7,547 nt of DNA from Pseudomonadota bacterium. Lineage in GTDB: Bacteria; Pseudomonadota; Alphaproteobacteria; Sphingomonadales; Sphingomonadaceae. Below are positions 1 through 5,562 of this stretch, one piece after another. A model generated the notes under the pieces. It was not told the origin of the DNA, ran no database searches, and worked only from the letters and a program-made list of their open reading frames with translations. The DNA lies in the NCBI GenBank assembly GCA_030271565.1, contig JARXKR010000111.1, positions 1 to 7,547 of the forward strand, in the 5' to 3' direction. Positions within the stretch are counted from its first letter, which is position 1, and every line of letters begins with the position of its first letter. The position numbers and the translations under genes were made by a program.

Positions 1-720
1 AGTGCCAGCTCGGTCCACGATCCGCTCGCCACGGCACATGCCGGGGACCTCGCGATCGGCGGCGCACTCAGCAATGCCGCGCAACTGGCGAGCACGGCGT
101 GCCAGCTGATCGTGTTCGATGAGCTCGGCGGCGGCGCCAACACCGCGCGGCAGGCGCAGCGGTGGCGCGCTGACAACGGGGTGCAGCACCGACTGACCGT
201 CCCGCGCGATGCCGCAGTCGATGCGCTGTTTCCGCCCGAACAGCCCGATCCGGCGCGGCTGCTGGCGGTTCATCTCGCGGTGCTGCTCGATGGATCGGAG
301 GGAGCCCCGGGGCGCTCCTCGGCCGAGCTCGGCGCACTCACCGCACCGGTGTCGGCGGTGCTGGCCCGGTTGCCGCAGGGCTCGGTCCGGGCATTACCGA
401 ATGGCTGGGAGGCGGTGGCCCTAGAGCTTCCCGCCGTCATGGAGGTCATTGCCCGCCTCAACGCCCTGGGCAGCGTCGCGGTGGGCGCGCATCTGGCGAT
501 CGGGTCGGTGCTGAAGGACGAGGCGAGCGGGACCCGGGTGGCCTACGGACCGGCCCCGGCGTTCGCGCGCAAGCTCGCCGCGCTCGCCCCTGCCGGCACC
601 GCGCTAGCCAGCGACGCGCTCGCGGTGACGCTGCGCGCGCGTGGGACTAGCGCCTGCCGAACCGAGCTGTATTATCCAGGCGAAGAGGACCTCGGCGGCG
701 CGGTCCACATGCTGACGTAG
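1..720 (+). CDS. Partial protein resembling a (degenerate, possibly tandem) class III cyclase-homology protein, C-terminal part
   Basis: The frame is open from base 1 to the TAG at 718-720, giving 239 visible residues; the start lies left of the window and the internal GTG at 112 is not a convincing start. Residues 160-205 resemble the C-terminal half of a class III nucleotide cyclase domain: VAVGAHLAIG, then a GTRVAYGPAPAFARKLAALA stretch like the family's 'YGxxVNxAARLxxxA', then GTALASDAL. Residues 86-100 (LLAVHLAVLLDGSEG) could be its first strand, with Asp97 at a metal-ligand-like position, but the expected second 'GDG' site reads PNGWEA. Residues 15-41 (GDLAIGGALSNAAQLAS, then LIVFDEL) look like the end of an earlier, similar domain, so the protein may hold two cyclase-like domains. 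Catalysis is doubtful; a nucleotide-sensing or structural role is equally possible. The assignment is by eye and tentative. The gene converges on a Crp-like regulator gene across a palindromic element. Confidence 0.5.
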   Translation, partial: SASSVHDPLATAHAGDLAIGGALSNAAQLASTACQLIVFDELGGGANTARQAQRWRADNGVQHRLTVPRDAAVDALFPPEQPDPARLLAVHLAVLLDGSEGAPGRSSAELGALTAPVSAVLARLPQGSVRALPNGWEAVALELPAVMEVIARLNALGSVAVGAHLAIGSVLKDEASGTRVAYGPAPAFARKLAALAPAGTALASDALAVTLRARGTSACRTELYYPGEEDLGGAVHMLT

Positions 721-732
721 CATGACGAATAA

Positions 733-888
733 AGAGTCTCCCCCACCGGGGGAGGTGGCTCGCGCAGCGAGACGGAGGGGGGCTGGGTCAGAAAAGCCGC
801 AGTAGCGGCTGCGCGCTACTGCGCGCTTGCTTGTTCGCCCCCTCCGCTCCGCCTACGGCGGACCACCTCCCCCGGTGGGGGAGCCTCT
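733..888. repeat. Large nested palindromic intergenic element (MITE/REP-like)
   Basis: The outer arms 738-758 and 863-883 are perfect 21-bp inverted repeats, extended by 733-736/885-888 after one mismatch. Each arm is itself a hairpin: CTCCCCC-acc-GGGGGAG at 738-754 and CTCCCCC-ggt-GGGGGAG at 867-883. A second inverted pair is 773-781/838-846 (CGGAGGGGG/CCCCCTCCG). Further hairpins sit inside: 759-763/767-771, 848-853/857-862, and a central 10-bp stem 798-807/814-823, which competes with 795-800/805-810. As single-stranded DNA or RNA it could fold into a multi-branched structure. It fills the gap between two convergent genes, so it could also act as a two-way transcription barrier. The sequence style resembles dispersed sphingomonad intergenic repeats; copy number was not checked. 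Confidence 0.85.
791..810 (-). terminator. Possible intrinsic terminator inside the palindromic element
   Basis: Read on the minus strand, a 6-bp stem AGCCGC-TACT-GCGGCT (810 to 795) runs into a short T run, TTTTC (795 to 791). It lies about 100 nt past the stop of the Crp-like gene and would end the minus-strand operon. The T tract is short and the same bases can pair in a competing 10-bp stem (798-807/814-823), so the terminator role is only plausible. Confidence 0.35.
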
Positions 889-911
889 CAGGAGGGTAAC
901 CCTTTCAACCT

Positions 912-1577
912 CTAGTAGACCAGCTCTTCCAGCCGGTGCGGCGCGATCACCGCCAGCCCGCCTTCGACCCGCCTAACCAGCCCGCGCTTCTCGAAGCCAG
1001 ACACCGTGCGCGAGACCGTTTCGCGGGTCGATTGGACGATCAGCGCGAGCTCGGACCAGACCGGCAGCGGGCGGATCGTGCCATCGGGCGAGGCGCGCGA
1101 CTGGCGCAGCAGTTCCGCGGCGATCCGCCCGGTCGCGGAGAGCAGCGCGGTCTCGAGCATGCGCTGGCGCATCGCCGCGATCCGCGCCGAGAGGTGCCGG
1201 GCCATCGCCAGCGCGACCAGCGGATAGCTCTCCATCAGGCGGACCAGCGCGGCCGGGGCGAAGTGGGTGGCGGCGCCGTCGGACAGCGCCTCAACCCGGG
1301 TGTCCTGCTGCCCGCCCGAACCGACGATCTCACCGAAGAATTCGCCCGCAGCCAGCGCGTGAAGCACCAGCGTGGCCCCGTCGCGGCCATAGGCCAGTTC
1401 GGCAGCGCGGCCCAATGTCAGCAGGCTGGCAGCACCCTGATCCTCGCCGCGCGGCCACAGCACGGCGCCCCGGGCATGGTCGGCATCGCGGCCCAGCGCG
1501 GCAATCGTTCCGGCCAAGGCCGTGCCGCACCCGAACGCCTGCTGGAGCACGGCATGGCTGGGCGAAGCCGCGTCCAC
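912..1577 (-). CDS. Crp/Fnr-family transcriptional regulator
   Basis: A 221-residue cytoplasmic DNA-binding protein with the Crp/Fnr layout. Residues about 36-108 form a cyclic-nucleotide-binding-like beta roll containing the typical GEFFGEI (78-84). Residues about 108-150 look like the long dimerisation helix (LVRLMESYPLVALAMARHLS, then a basic helical run). A C-terminal winged helix-turn-helix lies at about 171-212, with recognition helix STRETVSRTVSGFEKRGLV (183-201). In cAMP-binding Crp an Arg and small residues follow the FGE loop; here the loop reads GSGGQQDTRVEAL, so cAMP binding is uncertain, and no Fnr-type cysteine cluster is seen (one Cys, at 17). The GTG at 1577 is the only possible start, since the frame closes at TGA (1592-1590) with no other start codon between. 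It begins 4 nt after the GH130 stop, implying translational coupling and membership of the same operon, which it may regulate. Confidence 0.9.
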   Translation of the reverse strand: MDAASPSHAVLQQAFGCGTALAGTIAALGRDADHARGAVLWPRGEDQGAASLLTLGRAAELAYGRDGATLVLHALAAGEFFGEIVGSGGQQDTRVEALSDGAATHFAPAALVRLMESYPLVALAMARHLSARIAAMRQRMLETALLSATGRIAAELLRQSRASPDGTIRPLPVWSELALIVQSTRETVSRTVSGFEKRGLVRRVEGGLAVIAPHRLEELVY

Positions 1578-1581
1578 CTCG

Positions 1582-2883
1582 CTAGTCCATCATCGCCAGC
1601 AGGTCCTTGACCGAAGTCGAGGCGAAGCCGACCGCGCTGTCCGAAATGCCGTAGGGGATCAGCAGCGCATCGCCGACCTTGAGCGCGCCGCAGGTGTAGA
1701 TCACGTTGGGGACATAGCCCGCGCGGTCGGCGTCCTCGGCGGTCAGCAGCGGCTCACGGCTGCGTGCCAGCACCTTGCTCGGATCATGCAGATCGAGCAG
1801 CGCGCAGCCCAGCGCATATTTGCGCATCGCGCCGACCCCGTGGGTGAGCACCAGCCAGCCGGCGTCGGTCTTGATCGGGCTGCCGCAGTTGCCGATCTGG
1901 ATGAATTCCCACGGGTACTTCGGCCCCATCAGGAACACGCCTTCGTCGTCCCAGGTATCGAGGCTGTCCGAGCGCAGCAGGAACAGGTTCTTGCCGTCCT
2001 GCCGTCCGATCATCACATAGCGCCCGTCGATCTTCTCGGGGAACAAGGCCATGCCTTTGTTGCGGCCCGCCGCGCCGTTGATCGGCTCGAGCTGGAAGCG
2101 GCGGAAGTCGCGGGTGCGGAGCAGTTCTGAGCGGATCGAGCTGCCCGAATAGGCGGTATAGGTGCCGATCCATTCGCGGGTCCCGTCGCCGTGCTCGTAC
2201 TGCACCATCCTGAGGTCCTCGAGCCCGCCGCGCTGCTGCTCGGTGATCGGGAAGATCACGGTGTTGGACAGGCTGCTTTCGGCGTGGCGGTGGACCGTCA
2301 CCGCATCGTCGGCGTCGGTCAGCGAATTGTCGTCGATCAGCGCCGCGGTGGCGAAGTGGTCCTGCGGCCACAGCTGGAAAGTCCCGTCCTTGTGCGCGAT
2401 CCCTTCGCGGAAGGCGATCGAGGAGATGTGCCCTTCGCCCACCGCGCGCAGCGACATGACGAACCGCTTGGCGCCCCGGGTCATCCCGCTCTGGTCGGGA
2501 TGCGGGACGATCGACGGGTTCATCAGCGCCGCTGCGGCATAGGTATATTCGTGGCAGAAGTACGCGCCGATCAGCTGCTTGCGGGCGGGCGAGAACCCCG
2601 CATCGTGCAGCGACAAGTTGTCCTCCAGCTCGTTGTAGCGCTCGGTGAACAGCAGCTCGGTCTGCCAGTGGCGCTCGGCGAAGTCCTTGATCACGCGTTC
2701 GTATTCTGCCTCGACCTGGGTCTCGCTCAGCGCGGCAACGTCATCGACCAGCGCCCGCGCGCGGTCCGACGGCGCAGAGACCGATTGCCAGCCGAGGTGA
2801 AAGGGACGGAGGACTACGCGCGAAGGATCGGCATGCAAGCGCAGCTCATGGATGCGCAACCGCGCCGCCAGATGGTCCTTCAT
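1582..2883 (-). CDS. GH130-family beta-mannoside phosphorylase or mannosidase
   Basis: A 433-residue protein with a five-bladed beta-propeller signature of glycoside hydrolase family 130, whose members phosphorolyse or hydrolyse beta-mannosides. Visible motifs are SLRAVGEGHISSIAFREG (144-161), EDLRM (222-226; Asp223 aligns with the family's catalytic Asp in 'EDPR'), GTYTAYSG (240-247), LFPEKIDGRY (280-289), GNCGSPIKTDAGWLVLTHG (331-349), VPNVIYTCGA (391-400) and YGISDSAVGFA (411-421). An N-terminal helical stretch (about 40-110) makes it longer than the short (about 300-residue) phosphorylases. No signal peptide is seen, so it acts in the cytoplasm. Phosphorylase versus hydrolase cannot be settled from these motifs. 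The ATG at 2883 is preferred because the family sequence (LRLHADPSRVVLRPF) begins just after it; the frame stays open to an ATG at 3009, but that stretch lies over the upstream gene. An AGGGGA sits 16 nt before the ATG, so a TTG at 2892 or CTG at 2889 is possible. It overlaps the upstream gene by 38 nt. Confidence 0.88.
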   Translation of the reverse strand: MKDHLAARLRIHELRLHADPSRVVLRPFHLGWQSVSAPSDRARALVDDVAALSETQVEAEYERVIKDFAERHWQTELLFTERYNELEDNLSLHDAGFSPARKQLIGAYFCHEYTYAAAALMNPSIVPHPDQSGMTRGAKRFVMSLRAVGEGHISSIAFREGIAHKDGTFQLWPQDHFATAALIDDNSLTDADDAVTVHRHAESSLSNTVIFPITEQQRGGLEDLRMVQYEHGDGTREWIGTYTAYSGSSIRSELLRTRDFRRFQLEPINGAAGRNKGMALFPEKIDGRYVMIGRQDGKNLFLLRSDSLDTWDDEGVFLMGPKYPWEFIQIGNCGSPIKTDAGWLVLTHGVGAMRKYALGCALLDLHDPSKVLARSREPLLTAEDADRAGYVPNVIYTCGALKVGDALLIPYGISDSAVGFASTSVKDLLAMMD

Positions 2884-5236
2884 GTCCAGCAAACTCAATC
2901 CCCTGTCCGCGAATCTCGGGTCGCGCTGCACCCAGTGTGCGCCCCATTTGACGCATCGTGACGTGCGCCAGCTGCAATGCAAGGATCGATTCGGCCCCGC
3001 AGTTCGCATTCGCGCCGCGCGGGGTTACCCCGTCGCGGCAGCGACCGGTAGCGATATCTGCCAGCACTGCCCCGCGATCGTTGGCGCCGAAGAACCACGC
3101 GTAGGCGGCCTCGGCATGGCTGATCCAGCGCGGGTCGGGCTGGGCCGCATAGGCAGCTGCGCAGGCCTCGATCGCCGCCTGGGCTTCGAGCGGCTGCTGG
3201 TCGAACGGACGCTGGTCGTGGCTGAGCCCGAAGCTCTCCGAGCCGACCGGGCGGAACAGTCCGCCAGCCGAAGTCTGCCGCTGCGCGATCCAGCCAAGCG
3301 TAGTCAGCCCTTCCTCAAGCCAGTCGGCGCGGCCGAGCACGTGCCCGGCCTCGATCAAAGCTTGCGCCAGCCGCGGGTTGTCATAGCCGAGCACCGCCTC
3401 GAACCACGCCCAGTCGGGCCGGCGCGATGCGGCCAGCAGCCGGTGAAGCAGATCGCCGCCGCGCAGAAGCAAGGCCTCGGCCCCCTCGTGCCCGCCGGTC
3501 GCGCGCTGGATCAGCGCCGCACCGAGCATCCCGAAGCCGAGCGCGCGCGGACTTTCGGTCACCGCCAGTGTGTGCAGGGTATTGTCGAACCAATCGAGCG
3601 CCCATTCCTGCAGCTCGGGATAAGGCGAATGCGCCGCCGTATCACCCAGCGCCCACAAGGCGCGCCCGTTCGAATCATCCGAACCCTTGCTCTCAAGCCA
3701 GGTCCGCTCGAACGACATGAAGTTGCGGAAGTGCCCGTCGTCCTGGTTCCACGCGTGCTGGACGAAGCTGGCAAAGGTGCTGCTCCAGCCGAGCCGGTCG
3801 GCCTGGTTCATCCCGCTGACGTGGTTGAGCAGCATCAAAGCGCGGGCATTATCGTCAAGGCAATAGCCGTGGCGGCGATCGGGCACGATCCCGATCGCGT
3901 GCTGCATCATGCCCGTCCCGTCGCACATGGCGAGGAACCCGCTCAGCCCCGGTGTCGCATGGAGCGGCATGTCGGCAAACGGACGCACCACCGCGCGGCG
4001 CAACAGACCCGCAGTCGCTGCGGCAAATTCCGGCCAGATCGTCTTGCGCCCGGCGGAATAGGCCCGCGCCTTGGTCGCATCGAGCCGGCTGCGATCGCTC
4101 AGCAGGGCGATCACCGCCGCCGCAATCGCCTCGCTCGAACTTGGCTCGACCAGCACGCCGACCCCGTTCGCGAGCAGCTCGCGGGCATGGACGTAGGGCG
4201 TGGAGACCACCGCCTTGCCCAGCGCGACCGCATAGGACAGCGTGCCCGACGTCGCCTGCTGGAGGTTGCCGTAAGGGGTGACATAGATGTCGCAGGCCTC
4301 AAGCTGGTCGAGCAGCTCGGGCGTATCGAGGAAACGGTTGTCCCACGCGATGTGGTCCGCCACGCCCAGCTTTTCGGCCAAGGCCATCAGCCCTTCGCGG
4401 TAGCTCTCGCCGTGGCTGGCGACCAGGTTGGGATGGGTCGCGCCGACGATCCGGTAAACCGTATCGGGATAGCGCGCGACCACCGCCGGCAGCGCCGCGA
4501 TCACCTGTTCGAGCCCCTTGCCCGGGCCGAGCAGCCCGAAGGTCATCAGCACGTTGCGTTCGGCAATGCCCAGCTTGGCCTTGAATTCCGCCTCACGCCC
4601 GAACGGCCGGTCGGGCGCGCCGTGCGGAATCACCTCGATCAGCCCGGGCGCGGCGTCATAGCGCTCGATCAGCAGCTCGCGGCCATGCGCAGACATCACC
4701 ATCACGCGGCTCGCGCGGGTCAGCAGATGCTCGACGATCCGCCGCTGATTGCCCGAAGGCGCGCTCAGCACGGTGTGGAAGGTCACCACCAATGGCGCGG
4801 CCAGCGCATCGACCAGTTCGAGCACCAGCTCGCCGTCGTGCCCGCCAAAGATCCCGAATTCGTGCTGCAGCCACACCGCCGCAGCGCCGCTTTCATTGAT
4901 TGCCCGCGCCGCGCCAAGATAGGCCTCGCGGCTCGCCTGGTCGACCGGCACCACGCCGCCGCCATAAAGCCCGGCGCGGTCCGCCGCGTCGAGCGCATAG
5001 ACCGTCGTCTCGATATCGCTTTCGAACTGGCGCAACTGCTCGGTCACATCGCAGGTAAACGTCGCGATCCCGCATTTGCGCGGCACATAGGTGCCGATCA
5101 TCGCCAGCCGCAGCCGGTCCTCGTTCGCCGCGAGGGGTTTGGCCCTGCCCGAAAACAAAGGTATCACCGCCGCCGACGCGCCATCTTTAAGCGGCACGGC
5201 AGCTGGATCGATAATCAGATTGCAGTCCTGGTACAT
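2846..5236 (-). CDS. GT4-type glycosyltransferase fused to a C-terminal alpha-helical (alpha/alpha-barrel-like) domain
   Basis: A 796-residue protein. The N-terminal part (about 42-415) is a GT-B fold, GT4-like sugar-nucleotide-dependent glycosyltransferase: LAMIGTYVPRKCGIATFTCD (44-63), VWLQHEFGIFGG (121-132), VTFHTVLSAPSG (151-162), VMSAHGRELL (180-189), EVIPHGAPD (201-209), FGLLGPGKGLEQVIAALP (233-250, with Lys240) and the donor-site region QQATSGTLSYAVALGKAVVS (326-345). The C-terminal part (about 430-765) is all-helical with conserved acidic and aromatic motifs, GYCLDDNARALML (457-469), DDSNGRALWALG (520-531), FEAVLGYDNPRLAQALIEAG (612-631), PFDQQPLEAQAAIEAC (677-692) and TPRGANANCGAESILALQLA (738-757), suggesting an alpha/alpha toroid as in several carbohydrate-active enzymes; its activity is unknown. 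No signal peptide or membrane segment is seen. The ATG at 5236 has GGGG 6 nt upstream; an upstream ATG at 5326 would add 30 low-quality residues. It is the first gene of the GT4-GH130-Crp operon. Donor and acceptor cannot be named, but the GH130 partner suggests mannose. Confidence 0.87.
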   Translation of the reverse strand: MYQDCNLIIDPAAVPLKDGASAAVIPLFSGRAKPLAANEDRLRLAMIGTYVPRKCGIATFTCDVTEQLRQFESDIETTVYALDAADRAGLYGGGVVPVDQASREAYLGAARAINESGAAAVWLQHEFGIFGGHDGELVLELVDALAAPLVVTFHTVLSAPSGNQRRIVEHLLTRASRVMVMSAHGRELLIERYDAAPGLIEVIPHGAPDRPFGREAEFKAKLGIAERNVLMTFGLLGPGKGLEQVIAALPAVVARYPDTVYRIVGATHPNLVASHGESYREGLMALAEKLGVADHIAWDNRFLDTPELLDQLEACDIYVTPYGNLQQATSGTLSYAVALGKAVVSTPYVHARELLANGVGVLVEPSSSEAIAAAVIALLSDRSRLDATKARAYSAGRKTIWPEFAAATAGLLRRAVVRPFADMPLHATPGLSGFLAMCDGTGMMQHAIGIVPDRRHGYCLDDNARALMLLNHVSGMNQADRLGWSSTFASFVQHAWNQDDGHFRNFMSFERTWLESKGSDDSNGRALWALGDTAAHSPYPELQEWALDWFDNTLHTLAVTESPRALGFGMLGAALIQRATGGHEGAEALLLRGGDLLHRLLAASRRPDWAWFEAVLGYDNPRLAQALIEAGHVLGRADWLEEGLTTLGWIAQRQTSAGGLFRPVGSESFGLSHDQRPFDQQPLEAQAAIEACAAAYAAQPDPRWISHAEAAYAWFFGANDRGAVLADIATGRCRDGVTPRGANANCGAESILALQLAHVTMRQMGRTLGAARPEIRGQGIEFAGHEGPSGGAVAHP

Positions 5237-5287
5237 CGGTAACCCCGAAAAACGCGTCCTGCTCCTCCAACCAAGAAGGTGACATAT

Positions 5288-5307
5288 CGTTCCGCAATTG
5301 CACAACG
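5288..5307. promoter_or_regulatory. Operator-like 20-bp dyad upstream of the glycosyltransferase gene
   Basis: CGTTCCGCAATTGCACAACG is an inverted repeat of the form CGTTnnGCAATTGCnnAACG, with 8 of 10 base pairs symmetrical and its centre between 5297 and 5298. It lies 52-71 nt upstream of the ATG of the first gene of the operon. Its size fits the site of a dimeric helix-turn-helix regulator such as the Crp/Fnr-type protein encoded at the end of the same operon. It does not match the E. coli Crp or Fnr consensus. Binding is inference only. Confidence 0.35.
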
Positions 5308-5353
5308 GATTCGATGAATTGGGCAATTACAGCGATAAACGTGGAGGATATGT

Positions 5354-5395
5354 ATGCTGCAACGCAGCAATTTCAAGGGTTATGGGGCGGGTTAG
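5354..5395 (+). CDS. Doubtful 13-codon leader ORF or remnant gene start
   Basis: An ATG at 5354 follows a strong Shine-Dalgarno GGAGG (5343-5347) at 6-nt spacing and opens a 13-residue frame, MLQRSNFKGYGAG, ending at TAG (5393-5395). This is a better ribosome-binding site than any seen before the downstream gene. It could be a leader peptide, or the start of a gene cut short by the G-rich repeat material that follows. I recognise no family, and chance is a real possibility at this length. Confidence 0.2.
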   Translation: MLQRSNFKGYGAG

Positions 5396-5444
5396 GGTGC
5401 GACTCGGCGGAATTCCTCGCCCTCGGGGGAGGGGGACCATTTCC

Positions 5445-5470
5445 GTTCATCCTGAGCCTGTCGAAGGAGG
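5445..5470. repeat. Short dispersed intergenic repeat of the 'CCTGAGCCTGTCGAAGG' type
   Basis: The segment contains TCATCCTGAGCCTGTCGAAG (5447-5466) followed by GAGG. From general knowledge, close variants of this sequence recur many times between genes in sphingomonad genomes, where they yield spurious translations such as 'HPEPVEG' or 'LSLSK' in predicted small proteins; both peptides appear in the short frames here. Only one copy is present in this window, so repetitiveness is not shown directly. Confidence 0.6.
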
Positions 5471-5562
5471 CATGGTGGAGGGCACAGGTGGCACTCGTAA
5501 GTCGATGGTGGTTCGCCAAACTTCAGCATGACTGCACTGGAACAAGTCGCTAGCGTTACTCA

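Larger units (their letters stand above)
5237..5562. other. Divergent intergenic region between the glycan operon and the restriction-modification gene
   Basis: These 326 bases hold no convincing full gene. The part next to the glycosyltransferase (about 5281-5372) is the more AT-rich and holds three copies of GCAATT (5294, 5323, 5367), an operator-like dyad (5288-5307), an AATTG-gg-CAATT dyad (5317-5328) and a small hairpin TGCTGC-aac-GCAGCA (5355-5369). The part next to the methyltransferase gene (about 5385-5470) is G-rich and repeat-like, with a CCCTC-gggg-GAGGG hairpin (5420-5433). I could not pick sigma70 -35/-10 boxes with confidence for either direction. Open frames here are short and their translations are dominated by repeat-derived residues. 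Confidence 0.6.

Noticed and set aside
733..888. CRISPR-like or tRNA-like structure in the palindromic region
   Set aside because: There are no regularly spaced direct repeats with unique spacers and no cloverleaf with conserved tRNA bases; the symmetry is inverted, not direct.
936..2130. Plus-strand frames over the Crp-like and GH130 genes
   Set aside because: They are antisense shadows of two genes with strong family motifs on the minus strand.
2884..3009. N-terminal extension of the GH130 protein to an ATG at 3009
   Set aside because: The 42 added residues show no family similarity and overlap the end of the glycosyltransferase gene; family sequence begins just after the ATG at 2883.
2852..5242. 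A 796-codon open frame on the plus strand lying almost exactly over the glycosyltransferase gene
   Set aside because: Its translation is rich in Arg, His, Gln and Pro with no family motifs, as expected for the antisense of a high-GC gene; the minus-strand protein has clear GT4 motifs throughout.
5237..5326. N-terminal extension of the glycosyltransferase to an ATG at 5326
   Set aside because: The added 30 residues look non-coding and would place the start on top of the operator-like dyad; the ATG at 5236 has a GGGG at suitable spacing.
5298..5553. Two overlapping plus-strand frames of 77-79 codons before the methyltransferase gene
   Set aside because: Their translations contain repeat-derived peptides (HPEPVEG, LSLSKEA) and no domain signal, so they are most likely repeat artefacts.
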